Below are positions 16,426 through 25,968 of a stretch of 64,000 nt of DNA, one piece after another. The DNA comes from Phycisphaera sp. (lineage in GTDB: Bacteria > Planctomycetota > Phycisphaerae > Phycisphaerales > Phycisphaeraceae). The DNA lies in NCBI GenBank assembly GCA_016125215.1, contig WGMF01000034.1, positions 1 to 64,000 of the forward strand, read 5' to 3'. A program made the position numbers and the translations under genes. Position 1 is the first letter of the stretch; each line of letters opens with the position of its first letter. The notes beneath the pieces are model-generated. The model saw only the letters and a program-made list of their open reading frames with translations, was not told the origin of the DNA and searched no databases.

Positions 16426-19400
16426 TTGGCTAAGCGTTTGATCCCTTTGTGCCGTGTGTCGTGGATCATCGTGGTGGTTGTGTTCATCACAGCCGCGCAA
16501 GCATCGGCCCAGAGCCACCCGACCGCGGAGCAGTTGCTCCAGCAAGGCGTCAAGCAGGTCGAGGCCGGCGACGTGGAAGCCGGTCGCACAACGCTGATGC
16601 GTGTCGACGCATTGCAGCTCGACAAGGACCAGCGCGTCGCGCTCTACGAGGCGCTGCGCAAGGCTGACGAACAGATCAAGGCCAAGACCGATCCCGCCAA
16701 GCTCCTTGCCCAGGCCGACGCCGACCTCAAAGCCGGCCAGCTCAACAACGCCCTGAAGACCTACGAATCGGTCGCGGCCCACCCCGGTGCCACCGCCGAC
16801 CAACGCAAGCAAGCCGACGATGGCAAGGCCCAGGCACAGACCCAGCTCGACGCACTCAAGACCAAGACACAGGCCACCATCGACGCCGCCTCCGCCGACA
16901 TGCAGGCCGGCCGACTCGATGCCGCTCAGGCCAAACTCCAGAGCGTCAAGGCCTCCAGTCAGAACCTTGGCTGGTTCGACAACGAGCGCGTCGACCGCAT
17001 GCTCGCCCTGATCGCCGAGCAACGCCAACTGACCCCCGGTTCAGCCGGCAGTTCGACAACCCCTGCCGTTGCGACCACAGCCCCCGCAACACCCGAACCT
17101 GAAAAGACCGTACCCGATGACCTGGCCACCGCGTTGGACGCGCCCACAGCCTCAACGGAGCCAACCCCTGAAGCGCCGTCTGCCCCCGAACCGGCCACCC
17201 CCGAAGTCCAGCCGATCCAGGTGGCGCAGGCCGAACCGGTTGCGCCTGTTGCTCCCGCTCAACCCGAGCCCGCACCCACACCGACCACCACCGAGCCCGA
17301 ACCCGAACCTGCCGCACCGGTAGCTGAGACACCCAAGACCACAAAGACCGCCAAGACAGACAAGGCTGACAAAGGCGGTGACGACCTGATGAACCGCCTG
17401 CGTCTGCTCGAAGCCCAGCGTCATATCGCCCAGGCACAGCAGGCTGAGGACCAGGGCCAGTGGCGACTGGCCGTCGAGCTTTACCAGCAGGCCCTCGCGC
17501 TCGACCCTGAAAACGCCGCGGCCAAGAACGGCCTGGCCACCGCGCAGATGCAGGTCGAGGCCCGCAACGCCCCGCTCGACGTCCTCCAGCAGAACCGTGA
17601 AAACATCACCATCCAGCGACAGGCGGTGCTCGCACAATACGACGAACTGATCGGCCGCGCCGGCCAGCAGAAGGCCGAGGGCAACTACGAAGCCGCGGTC
17701 GAATCCGTCCAACAGGCGCGACTGCTGCTCGACCGGAACCAGAACCTGTTGCCCGTGAGTGAATACGAAACCAAGCGTCAGTCCGCTACGGACCTGGCCG
17801 CGTCCATCGCCGACGCCCGACGCAAGGACGATGAAGCCCGCAAGGTTGCCGCCGAGGCGCAGCTCCTCGAAGACGCCGCCCGCCGCCGACAGGATGCCAG
17901 CCGTGCCCGTGAGCAGGAAGTGCAGAACCTGCTCGTCCGTGCGTCGGCCCTGCAACGCGAACAGAAATACACCGAGGCCCTCGACGTGATCGAGCAGGCC
18001 CTGTTCATCGACCCGGGCAACATCGCCGCGCAGACCATCAAGCGCATCCTCGAAGACAACAGCCGATACATCCGCCAACGCGAGCTGGTCCGTAACCAGC
18101 AACTCAAGGCCGCGGACCTCTCGCTCGACAACCTCGAAGCCGCCACGCCTTACGTCGAATTGATGACCTACCCCTCCGACTGGCCCCAGATCACCGAGCG
18201 ACGCCTGGGCAGCACCGACGACACCGGCGGCGAGAGCGAGATCAACCGCCGCGTCGCCCTCAAGCTCCGCGACCCGATCCAGATCGACTTCAAGGAAACC
18301 TCACTCGTCGCGGTCTTCGAGTTCCTGCGGAACTTCACGGGCGTCAACATCTTCGTCAACTGGCCCGCGCTGCAGGCCATCGGCGTCGAGCAGGACACCC
18401 GTATCTCCCTTAAACTTAACAACGTCCCCACCGAGCAGGCCCTCCGCCTGATCCTCACTCAGGCCGCCGCCGCCGGGGGCCTGGGCGAACGCGTGGCCTT
18501 CTCCATCATCGACGGCATCGTCACCATCTCGACGCAGACCGACCTGACCAAGACCACCGAGACCCGGCCCTACGACATCCGCGACCTGCTCGTCCAGGTC
18601 CCCAGCTTCACCGAGGCACCCGCCTTCGACCTTAACTCCGCCCTCTCTAACACCAGCTCCGGCGGCAGCAACACCGGCGGCGGCGGCGGCGGCGGCGGTA
18701 ACACAACCAGCCTCTTCGGCGATCAGGATCAGGAGCAGACCGAAAAGGGCCCGACCCGCGCCGAACTCGTCCAGCAGATCACCGACCTGATCCAGGAAAC
18801 CATCGGCGAACAGACCGAGTGGGCGGCCTTCGGTGGGACCGTCAGCTCGCTGCGCGAACTCAACGGCAACCTTATCGTCAAGTCCACCCCCGAGAACCAC
18901 AGGGCCATCCTCAAGCTGCTGGCGCAACTGCGTGAAACCCGTGCCATGCAGATCGCGGTCGAAGCCCGATTCCTCCTCGTCGAACAGAACTTCCTCGACG
19001 AACTGGGCGTCGACCTCGACGTGCAGTTCAACAATCTCGGCTCGTCCTTCGGCCCGCTCAAGATCGCGCAGGACTCGATCGGCCTTGCCCAAGCCCGCGG
19101 CTCGTCGGTGCCGGGGTCCTTCAACTCCACCTCCACGATCGGCCCCATCGGCAACTTCGTCGGCGGCGCGGGCATCGCCGGCACGAACCGCTCATTCGAC
19201 GTGGGATTCAGCTACCTCGACGACGTGCAGGTCAACCTCCTCATCAACGCCACGCAGGCCAAACGGCGGTCCATCTCCGTCACCGCGCCACGCATCACGT
19301 TCTTCAACGGGCAACGCGCCTACGTCATCGTCGCACGACAGATCGCCTTCATCAGCGACCTCGAACCCGTCCCCAACTCGCTGGGCTTCAACCCCACGCT

Positions 19401-19920
19401 CTCCATCACGCAGTCCGGCGTCACGCTCGACGTCGAGGGCACCATCAGCTCCGACCGCCGATACGTGACCCTCACCGTCCGGCCGAGCCTTGCGACGCTC
19501 GCCTCCAACCCGCCCCGACGCATCGAGCAGTCCGCCACGGTCAACGCCAACGTCCTGGGCAACAATAACAACAACAACAACAGCAACAACGGCGCGATCT
19601 CCTTCTCTGCCTACATCGAGGCCCCCGAGCTCGAACTCACCAGCCTCCGCGCCACCGTCAGCGTCCCCGACAAGGGCACGCTCCTCATGGGCGGACAACG
19701 CATCACCGCCGACGTCGAGGTCGAGGCCGGCGTCCCCGTCCTCTCAAAAATCCCGATCATCAACCGCTTCTTCACCAACTCGACCAAGGTCAAGGACGAA
19801 CGCTCCGTGCTGATCCTCGTCAAACCGACGATCATCATCCAGAGCGAACTGGAAGAGGAAAACTTCCCGGGCCTCAACGACAACCCCACCGCCTACAACG
19901 CGGGCCTCAACTCAAAATAA
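16426..19920 (+). CDS. TPR-containing secretin (GspD/PilQ-like)
   Basis: A 1164-residue outer-membrane secretin. Order: signal peptide (1-29), TPR-like helices (about 30-200), a Pro/Ala/Glu-rich linker (about 205-310), further TPR and coiled-coil helices (about 320-590), a secretin N/STN-like domain (about 613-700, LRDPIQIDFKETSLVAVFEF), a Gly-run loop (about 745-757), NolW-like VKSTPENHRAILKLLAQLRE, and the secretin core (about 840-1145) with VEARFLLVEQNF, LLMGGQRITADVEVEAGVPV and ILVKPTIII. A poly-Asn run (about 1044-1053) lies in the barrel. It should form the gate of a type II/type IV pilus-like export machine. It is far longer than usual secretins (600-750). No other secretion gene is adjacent. 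TTG start with GGAGGT ahead. Confidence 0.92.
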   Translation: MAKRLIPLCRVSWIIVVVVFITAAQASAQSHPTAEQLLQQGVKQVEAGDVEAGRTTLMRVDALQLDKDQRVALYEALRKADEQIKAKTDPAKLLAQADADLKAGQLNNALKTYESVAAHPGATADQRKQADDGKAQAQTQLDALKTKTQATIDAASADMQAGRLDAAQAKLQSVKASSQNLGWFDNERVDRMLALIAEQRQLTPGSAGSSTTPAVATTAPATPEPEKTVPDDLATALDAPTASTEPTPEAPSAPEPATPEVQPIQVAQAEPVAPVAPAQPEPAPTPTTTEPEPEPAAPVAETPKTTKTAKTDKADKGGDDLMNRLRLLEAQRHIAQAQQAEDQGQWRLAVELYQQALALDPENAAAKNGLATAQMQVEARNAPLDVLQQNRENITIQRQAVLAQYDELIGRAGQQKAEGNYEAAVESVQQARLLLDRNQNLLPVSEYETKRQSATDLAASIADARRKDDEARKVAAEAQLLEDAARRRQDASRAREQEVQNLLVRASALQREQKYTEALDVIEQALFIDPGNIAAQTIKRILEDNSRYIRQRELVRNQQLKAADLSLDNLEAATPYVELMTYPSDWPQITERRLGSTDDTGGESEINRRVALKLRDPIQIDFKETSLVAVFEFLRNFTGVNIFVNWPALQAIGVEQDTRISLKLNNVPTEQALRLILTQAAAAGGLGERVAFSIIDGIVTISTQTDLTKTTETRPYDIRDLLVQVPSFTEAPAFDLNSALSNTSSGGSNTGGGGGGGGNTTSLFGDQDQEQTEKGPTRAELVQQITDLIQETIGEQTEWAAFGGTVSSLRELNGNLIVKSTPENHRAILKLLAQLRETRAMQIAVEARFLLVEQNFLDELGVDLDVQFNNLGSSFGPLKIAQDSIGLAQARGSSVPGSFNSTSTIGPIGNFVGGAGIAGTNRSFDVGFSYLDDVQVNLLINATQAKRRSISVTAPRITFFNGQRAYVIVARQIAFISDLEPVPNSLGFNPTLSITQSGVTLDVEGTISSDRRYVTLTVRPSLATLASNPPRRIEQSATVNANVLGNNNNNNNSNNGAISFSAYIEAPELELTSLRATVSVPDKGTLLMGGQRITADVEVEAGVPVLSKIPIINRFFTNSTKVKDERSVLILVKPTIIIQSELEEENFPGLNDNPTAYNAGLNSK

Positions 19921-19948
19921 GATTCTTCACCCCCGACCCCCTGCAAAG

Positions 19949-19978
19949 CCGGCGGCATCCAGCCGCCGGTTTTCTTTT
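19949..19978 (+). terminator. Terminator of the secretin gene
   Basis: Stem CCGGCGGC (19949-19956) with GCCGCCGG (19962-19969), five-base loop, then a T-rich run TTTTCTTTT. It lies 29 bp after the stop codon. Confidence 0.9.
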
Positions 19979-20024
19979 ATGCCGACGCATAACAATTTAT
20001 CTGTAATTTGACTGTCCGTTTGCG

Positions 20025-21131
20025 CTACTTCCCGCGTTCGAGCATCGCCAGCACCCCAATCACCGCGATCACCTGTGCCACCGCGACCCACGAGAGCCAG
20101 CCTCTTGTCACGGTCAGCTCAACCCCGCCCAGCGCGGTCGCCAGCGTACACCCCCAGATGACGAGCACCGCCGACCGCCTGCTCAAACCCCGGCGAACCA
20201 GGCGGTGCGAGAGGTGGTTGTTGTCCCCGACGAACGGGCTTTTGCCCGCTTGGGTACGGATGAGCGTGACGCTGACAAAATCATAGAGCGGGATCGCCAT
20301 GACCAAGAGCGGCATGATGACCGCCTGCGCGTGTTCGGGTTGCTGGTCGGGGGACCACTGCGTGTAGGTGGTTCGGACACTCACGACCGCCAGGAGCAGT
20401 CCGACGACCTGCGACCCGCCGTCGCCCATGAAGAGTTTGGCCGGCGGGAAGTTGAAGACCAGAAAACCCACGAGCGCCCCGAGCACCAGCGCACACAGCG
20501 CCGCGACGAACCACTGGCCCTGCGCCAGCGCGACCACGGTGTAGACCGCCGCGATGATCGCCCCCACGCCGCCCGCAAGGCCGTCCATGTTGTCGAGCAT
20601 GTTCATCGCGTTGATGACCACGCCGACCCACAGCACACTCACGAGGAGGCACAGCGCGTACCCCGCCGGCCCCAGGTTGGACAGCGCTTCGAGCACACGC
20701 ATGTCGCACAGCACGACCAGCCCGACCGCCACGAGCAACTGCACCGCGAGCTTGGGTGTGGCCGAGAGTTTGCGTCGGTCGTCGACCAGGCCCATGACGT
20801 GCAGCACCACCGCTGAGATCAGGATGCCCACCGCCATCGGCGTTTGCTCTTTGAGTCCCGCGAGGTGTCGTGCCACCGGGGCAAGCTGGCCGGTCCACAC
20901 CGAGGCGGGCAGCAGCCACACCGCACCGAGCGCCATCGCCATCGGCAGGACCACCGACCAGGTGATGGCGACGCCGCCGAGGTTGGGCACCGCGCGGTCG
21001 TGGGCCTTGTGCGATTCACTGCCGGGGGTGTCGAGGTTGCCCCACTTGTGCCCGAGGCGGACCATCCATCGGCAGAGCGCGGCGCTGGAGCACAACGAGA
21101 CCACACCCACGAGCAGGCAGAGCTTGACCAT
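20025..21131 (-). CDS. Undecaprenyl-phosphate sugar-1-phosphate transferase (WecA/TagO type)
   Basis: A 368-residue polytopic protein of the MraY/WecA/TagO family, which links a sugar-1-phosphate (often GlcNAc-1-P) to undecaprenyl phosphate and starts surface polysaccharide synthesis at the inner membrane. Family motifs are HDRAVPNLGGVAI, GLVDDRRKLS (DDR), INAMNMLDNMDGLAGG, NFPPAKLFMGDGGSQVVG, and SPFVGDNNHLSHRLVRRGLS with the His loop. About ten membrane helices are visible. WecA/TagO is favoured over MraY by the GDNNHLSHRL loop, and by murein genes being absent around it. It follows the radical SAM gene by 19 bp on the same strand. The shared operon is unexplained. Confidence 0.92.
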   Translation of the reverse strand: MVKLCLLVGVVSLCSSAALCRWMVRLGHKWGNLDTPGSESHKAHDRAVPNLGGVAITWSVVLPMAMALGAVWLLPASVWTGQLAPVARHLAGLKEQTPMAVGILISAVVLHVMGLVDDRRKLSATPKLAVQLLVAVGLVVLCDMRVLEALSNLGPAGYALCLLVSVLWVGVVINAMNMLDNMDGLAGGVGAIIAAVYTVVALAQGQWFVAALCALVLGALVGFLVFNFPPAKLFMGDGGSQVVGLLLAVVSVRTTYTQWSPDQQPEHAQAVIMPLLVMAIPLYDFVSVTLIRTQAGKSPFVGDNNHLSHRLVRRGLSRRSAVLVIWGCTLATALGGVELTVTRGWLSWVAVAQVIAVIGVLAMLERGK

Positions 21132-21150
21132 GCGGACATTGGACGGTGAA

Positions 21151-22044
21151 TCATGTGTTCCCGCAAGGGGCGGGGTAGGTTTTCACGTCCAGATCGGGTA
21201 AGGCCCGTCGCAACTGGATGGCTCGGGCTTGCAGGTACCCGTCGTCCACGGGGGTGAGGTGGTGGCCCGTGTCCGCCGGCACCGGGCGCGCGAGCGTGTA
21301 CAACTGGACCCTTTTGATCCGGCAGTCCCCCGGGAAGTTGCGCAGGCGTTGGACGTAGCGTTCAAACTCCTCATCGCTCATGGGTTGGCCATCGATGTTA
21401 AGCAACATCGTTTGAATCACCATGCCGCGCCTCAGCCCGCAGGCGTGGATGTTCATCAGCACCGTCTCCAGCGGCACGCCCGAGCGGTTGATGAGCTTGT
21501 AATACGCTTGACTCCCCGCGTCGAGTTTGGCCCAGACCTCGCCGCCGTTCTGATCCAGCACAGCCAGGCCGTGCTCGACATTGTCGTGCGTCAGGCGTGT
21601 GGCGTTGGTGATGACGACAAGCCTTACATTCTGTAAGTTACGCGTCTGGCGCACCCGTGCAAGCAACTGGCAGGCCCGGACGAAACCGGGGTGGGCGGTC
21701 GGCTCACCATCACCGGAAAAAGCGATGTCGCGCAGCCCCCGGAAGTTGGGCGGGGTCTTGTCGAAGGGTCGGTGTTGCCAGATCGTGCCACTGTCCACGA
21801 TGTCGAGCATCTGGTTGAGTTCGTCTTCGATGACCCCCAAATCAGCCCGTTTGTTTTTGACGGCGGCGGACGGCGGTCGGTCGACGCAGCAGTAGACGCA
21901 GTCGAAGTTGCAGGCCGTGTCGGGGTTGAGGTTGACGCCGATGGAAAGGCCCCCGCTCCTCCGACTGACCACGGGGTAGACGAGCGTGAAGCGTTCCCAG
22001 AGGCGTGGGTGGTGGGCAAAGGGGTGGGCGTCGGACGGTTCCAT
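21151..22044 (-). CDS. Radical SAM protein
   Basis: A 297-residue radical SAM enzyme. The cluster motif is CNFDCVYCCVDR (Cys-x3-Cys-x2-Cys), followed by FSGDGEPTAHPGFVRACQLL, the glycine-rich SAM-binding strand, and LVVITNATRL and VWAKLDAGSQAYYKLINRS strands of the partial TIM barrel. The layout is like the COG0731-type Fe-S oxidoreductases (wyosine-like or MoaA-like). The target is unknown; there is no C-terminal SPASM cluster. ATG 22044 is used, with a TTG three codons upstream as an alternative. It is divergent from the isomerase gene and heads a two-gene unit with the WecA-type gene. Confidence 0.85.
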   Translation of the reverse strand: MEPSDAHPFAHHPRLWERFTLVYPVVSRRSGGLSIGVNLNPDTACNFDCVYCCVDRPPSAAVKNKRADLGVIEDELNQMLDIVDSGTIWQHRPFDKTPPNFRGLRDIAFSGDGEPTAHPGFVRACQLLARVRQTRNLQNVRLVVITNATRLTHDNVEHGLAVLDQNGGEVWAKLDAGSQAYYKLINRSGVPLETVLMNIHACGLRRGMVIQTMLLNIDGQPMSDEEFERYVQRLRNFPGDCRIKRVQLYTLARPVPADTGHHLTPVDDGYLQARAIQLRRALPDLDVKTYPAPCGNT

Positions 22045-22196
22045 GTGTGACAAGCCGTGAAGATGCGTGGTCTGTAACGTTTATCCGCTTGCCATTGTAA
22101 GCCGATCTACGTGTGGCGTCGGGTTGTGAACTCAAAAGCCGACCGCGTCGATTAGACTGCCAGCCCGATCAATAACTCCTTGTCACGGAACACCCC

Positions 22197-23174
22197 ATGC
22201 CTATAGGCCACAACAAAGTCCTCGGCGAGATGTCCAAACAACCCCAGGCCCGCGCGCACCGTGTCGCCATCGGCGAGTGGCCCACGATGGTCAAGGAAGC
22301 GCGCACCGCGTCGTTCGACACGCTGGTCGGCCACCTCGCTTCGGCGGGGTACGAGGGCGTCGAGTTCAACCCCGGCGGGTTCAACAAATACTTCCCCGGT
22401 GACAGCTCCGCCGTCGCCGGTCGCAAGGCTCGACGCGCCCTGGAAAAAGCCGGCCTGGCCTACTTCGGCGGCACACTCTACATCGGCGACGAGGCCTGGC
22501 GCAAGCTCGGGTGGATCGACCGCATCGTCGAACAACTCAAGCTCGTGACCGACCTCGGCGGCGGCTTTGCCAGTTACCAGATCAACCTCCACCCCGACTA
22601 CCTCAACACCGGCGGGGCCTACCGCTCCGACGAACGCTACCTCGCTGAGATCGCACGCAACATCACCGACCTGCGCCAGGCCAACTGGGACCACGGATTG
22701 AACTTTTACATCGAAGCCCACATCGACCGCATCACCGAAGACCCCGCCGCGACCTGTCGCATCCTCGACATGGCCGCCTGCGAGATCACGGGCGACCTGT
22801 CGCACTACCTCTTCCGCGGCATGACCAAGGGCGCCCACGTCGAACGCATCCTCGACCACATGGGCCACACGCACGTCCGCATGGCACGCAAGTACGGCGA
22901 CCTCTCCGCCGTCGTCACCGACCCCAAAGCCGACTGGGAACAAAAGGGCGTGACGTGGCAATTGTTCCAGTTCATGAAGCGCGGTCTTGCGGGTGGGCTT
23001 TCGTCGCGCACCATCGTCGGGGAGACCGGCCCGATGCACCTCGTGACAGACACGCTCACACAGGACGCGGCGCTCGTCCCGCTCTACCGCGCGATGGCGC
23101 GCTACGCCGACGCCTCGGCCCAGGGCATCACGATGAAAGTCGAAGACCCCGGCGACCTCAGGCCGTGGGGGTGA
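22197..23174 (+). CDS. Sugar phosphate isomerase/epimerase-like TIM barrel
   Basis: A 325-residue protein of the xylose isomerase-like / AP endonuclease 2 superfamily, cytoplasmic (no signal peptide). Segments that fit the barrel are LASAGYEGVEFNPGGFN, FASYQINLHPDYLNTGGAYR, GLNFYIEAHIDRITEDPAA, ITGDLSHYLFRGM and HTHVRMARKYGDLS; Glu, Asp and His residues there are the usual metal ligands. Substrate unknown. ATG 22197. Planctomycetes hold many such genes near sugar-oxidising enzymes, but none is adjacent here. A REP pair follows 23 bp after the stop codon. Confidence 0.8.
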   Translation: MPIGHNKVLGEMSKQPQARAHRVAIGEWPTMVKEARTASFDTLVGHLASAGYEGVEFNPGGFNKYFPGDSSAVAGRKARRALEKAGLAYFGGTLYIGDEAWRKLGWIDRIVEQLKLVTDLGGGFASYQINLHPDYLNTGGAYRSDERYLAEIARNITDLRQANWDHGLNFYIEAHIDRITEDPAATCRILDMAACEITGDLSHYLFRGMTKGAHVERILDHMGHTHVRMARKYGDLSAVVTDPKADWEQKGVTWQLFQFMKRGLAGGLSSRTIVGETGPMHLVTDTLTQDAALVPLYRAMARYADASAQGITMKVEDPGDLRPWG

Positions 23175-23197
23175 TGTGTTATTCAATGACTTCGCGT

Positions 23198-23271
23198 GTG
23201 CCACTGGCGGCTTGCCCGCCAGTGCTTCAAACGTATGGCTTTTACACTGGCGGGCAAGCCGCCAGTGGCAC
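23198..23271. repeat. REP pair (family A), intergenic copy
   Basis: Arms at 23198-23225 and 23245-23271 are inverted copies with the same core as the element at 15018-15090; the 19-bp spacer is different. It lies between convergent genes and could also act as a two-way transcript end, though no T-run follows. Confidence 0.92.
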
Positions 23272-23286
23272 ACATCAATTTCGACA

Positions 23287-23916
23287 CTAACCCACGATCA
23301 GCCGTTGCAACCGCGTGGCCCACTCGGGGGTGGTTTCGAGGTGTTCGCGCATCGGCTTGATGCGTGCGAAGTAGTACCACGCGCAGCCGCCCTGGAAGAC
23401 GAGGGTGAGTGGGATGAGGGTGAGGTAGACGAGGTAGCCAACGAGTTTGTACATCGCGTCGATGCTCTCGGGGCTGATGAGCTGCGAGGCGGCGGGGTCC
23501 TGCGCCAGTTGCTGCGAGAGTTCGCTGCGGGTGAACGTGACCTGGTACAACTGCCAGAGGCAGTAAACAATGATGAGGCCCATGAAGACGAGCTGGTTGT
23601 AACCGAGTTGACGCAGGCCCTCGGGGTCGAGGGCGAGGATTTTCTTTCGGCCCTGGAACTCGGTCCAGGCGATGTAGGTCAGCCCGAGGCCCACGAGGAG
23701 GTTGGTGGCCCAACTGCTCGCGTCGGAGCCGAGCAGGAGCGAGAGCACCCCCCACGGCAGGGCGATGCCGGCAAAGATGGCGGTGGACCATGCGTTGAAG
23801 GAGGCGACCCCCGCGGCCTTGGCAACCTTTCGGCTGCGTACGACCGCCTCGCGCAGGGCCTGGAGCTGCGGCTGGGTGAGTGTGGGCGGATCGACCGGGG
23901 CGGTGGGTGTGGGCAT
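23287..23916 (-). CDS. Multi-pass membrane protein of unknown function
   Basis: A 209-residue protein I do not recognise. It has a short N-terminal Pro/Thr-rich stretch and a helix (LQALREAVVRSRKVAKAAG), two membrane helices close together (AIFAGIALPWGVLSLLLG and ATNLLVGLGLTYIAWTEF), a third (LVFMGLIIVYCLWQLYQV) and a fourth (KLVGYLVYLTLIPLTLVFQG). EFQGRKKILALDPEGLRQLG between helices two and three is cytoplasmic by charge. ATG 23916. It is divergent from the ArnT-like gene 140 bp away and ends next to the REP pair. Confidence 0.7.
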   Translation of the reverse strand: MPTPTAPVDPPTLTQPQLQALREAVVRSRKVAKAAGVASFNAWSTAIFAGIALPWGVLSLLLGSDASSWATNLLVGLGLTYIAWTEFQGRKKILALDPEGLRQLGYNQLVFMGLIIVYCLWQLYQVTFTRSELSQQLAQDPAASQLISPESIDAMYKLVGYLVYLTLIPLTLVFQGGCAWYYFARIKPMREHLETTPEWATRLQRLIVG

Positions 23917-24056
23917 CCCTGACGATTATCGGGCAATCGCGTGTGTCGGGTTGATCGAGGTCAAGGGTTATCCCGAAAATGGCGGGTTTTCGGGTCGCGT
24001 CTGCGGGCAAGCGGGGTTAGACTGACTTCCCATCGGGGCAAACGGAGCCTGCGCGA

Positions 24057-25928
24057 TTGACGTATGACGCCCTGCCCAATGCGACGCCGACTGCGAAGCC
24101 CCAGGCTCCCGTTCAACCCGCGGTTCGCCCGGCGGCCTCTGCGACGCAGGCTCCCAAGTCACCTCGTCTTCCCTCGGCCCCGCCCCGGAAAAACGACCTG
24201 CCCCTGGCGTGGTTGCTTTTGCTTGCCTGCCTGGCGGTGGTCACGCCGACGATGATTTTTGAACTGGGCAAGCCCGACATCACCGACCCGCTCGAGGCCG
24301 AGGCGATGTCGGTGGCCATCCAGACCTATCAACACAAGACCCTCTCGCCCGACGGCGGGGGTGTGCCGTTGCTCTTCGAGGGCATCGTGCCGGTGGTCAA
24401 CTCGAAGCGCATGATCGACCAGCCGCCGGGCATCGTGTGGTCGCACATGACGATGTTCAACGTCGCGTCGTGGTTCGGCAGCCCGCTCGTGCTCAAGGAC
24501 ATGGTCTTGTGGGCGAGGCTGGCGTCGGTGGTGATGGCGCTGGTGGCGATCGCCGCGGTCTTCTGGGCGGGGTACTCGATGGGCGGGCTGGCCACGGCGG
24601 TGTTTGCCGCGATGGTCTGCGCCGCCAACCCGGTCTTTTTCTACCACGCCCGTGTTGCGGCCCCGCCGATCCACCAGACCGCGTGGACGCTGCTCTCGAT
24701 TGCGTCGGCGTTGTGGGCGATCCGCCCGTTGCGTGCCGCGCCGAGTGTGGCCCGACAGTTCATCGGGTGGACGCTCTGTGGGATTGCGATGGGGGCGGCG
24801 ATCTTCATGCACGGGCCGGCGGCGCTGCTCTCGATTGTCGGGCCGACGCTCGTGGTGCTGCTGCTCTGTCCCGACCGCATCGGGCACCTGATGGGCCTGG
24901 TCGCGGCGACGTTGATCGGCGTGCTGATCGTCATGCCGTGGGCGGTCCACGTGCAGGAGCACGACCCGCGCGCGTGGGGCGAGGTGCTCGTGTCGTTGTT
25001 GCCCGGCGCCTGGCCGAGCTGGCCGACGTATCTCCGTCAGGCCGGCTCGTGGGGGTTGATTCTTTTGCTTGCGATTTTGCCTTGGACGGTCTGGCTCATC
25101 GGCGCGGTGACGCAGCCGTTCTCCGCCTCGTCGAGCGGTTCACGCCTGCGGATGTTCCTGGGCTGGGCGTGGTTCGGGCCGTTGGCTTTGCTGTTGCCTC
25201 TGGTGCCCTCGGACGACAGGAGGGCGCAGCTCGTGCCCGTGTTGCCTGCGCTGGCGCTGCTCATTGCGACGCTGTTTCGGCAGGTGAGCGAACTTGCCGC
25301 CGAGGGAAGATACGTGCGGTTCTGGCGTGTGCTGCGCTGGCCGCAGCTTGTGGCCATGACGCTGCTTTCGCTCGCGGTGCCCTGGGCTGTCGAGAGTGGT
25401 CAGCAACTGATCGAGTGGGGCTGGACCGATCGCTATTGGGCGAGGGGCATGGGCTGGTTTTACTCTGGCGGCATGGCGGTGACGCTCGTCGGGGTCATGG
25501 TGCTGGCGTGGCGGTGGGCGATCAAGCAATACCCCGGCAAGACGTTGGCGGCCTGGTCGGTGTGGACGGTGTTGCTCCTGGCGCTGCTCGTGCTGCCGGT
25601 CGTCCGGTCGGATGTCGCGCAGAACCCCATGCGTGAGGAGGCACAGAGGCTCGGTGCGCAGGCCATCGTGGGCAAGACCTATCTCCTGGAATCCGCCGAC
25701 GCCACGCACACCGCCGAGCAAACCCGAGTCGATCCCTCCGTGCTGGTATACAGCAACCTCTCCTTGCCCCTGCTGCCCGCCAGACAACTCGACGAGATGG
25801 CCTCGCAGCTCGGCCGATTGTTTATCGTGACCCCTGCCCATGCGCAGCCCGTGAACGACCGCATGACTTTGCTTGACACCTACCCCGTCTCGGGCCTCAA
25901 GCTCTGGCGGTACGACCGTCAACCCTGA
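24057..25928 (+). CDS. ArnT-like membrane glycosyltransferase
   Basis: A 623-residue polytopic protein with the PMT/ArnT (GT39/GT83) layout: a cytoplasmic Pro-rich tail, a first membrane helix (LAWLLLLACLAVVTPTMIF), then the acidic first loop ITDPLEAEAMSVAIQTY typical of lipid-phosphate sugar transferases, about a dozen helices, and a soluble C-terminal domain. It should move a sugar from a polyprenyl phosphate to an envelope acceptor on the periplasmic side. Start TTG 24057 with AACGGAG upstream. It is followed by a GT2 gene (40 bp) and a LAB_N gene, which together look like a lipid-linked sugar donor pathway. Confidence 0.85.
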   Translation: MTYDALPNATPTAKPQAPVQPAVRPAASATQAPKSPRLPSAPPRKNDLPLAWLLLLACLAVVTPTMIFELGKPDITDPLEAEAMSVAIQTYQHKTLSPDGGGVPLLFEGIVPVVNSKRMIDQPPGIVWSHMTMFNVASWFGSPLVLKDMVLWARLASVVMALVAIAAVFWAGYSMGGLATAVFAAMVCAANPVFFYHARVAAPPIHQTAWTLLSIASALWAIRPLRAAPSVARQFIGWTLCGIAMGAAIFMHGPAALLSIVGPTLVVLLLCPDRIGHLMGLVAATLIGVLIVMPWAVHVQEHDPRAWGEVLVSLLPGAWPSWPTYLRQAGSWGLILLLAILPWTVWLIGAVTQPFSASSSGSRLRMFLGWAWFGPLALLLPLVPSDDRRAQLVPVLPALALLIATLFRQVSELAAEGRYVRFWRVLRWPQLVAMTLLSLAVPWAVESGQQLIEWGWTDRYWARGMGWFYSGGMAVTLVGVMVLAWRWAIKQYPGKTLAAWSVWTVLLLALLVLPVVRSDVAQNPMREEAQRLGAQAIVGKTYLLESADATHTAEQTRVDPSVLVYSNLSLPLLPARQLDEMASQLGRLFIVTPAHAQPVNDRMTLLDTYPVSGLKLWRYDRQP

Positions 25929-25968
25929 CAACGGGTGCGTGTTCCAATCTCAAGTAAAATGGCGGACC

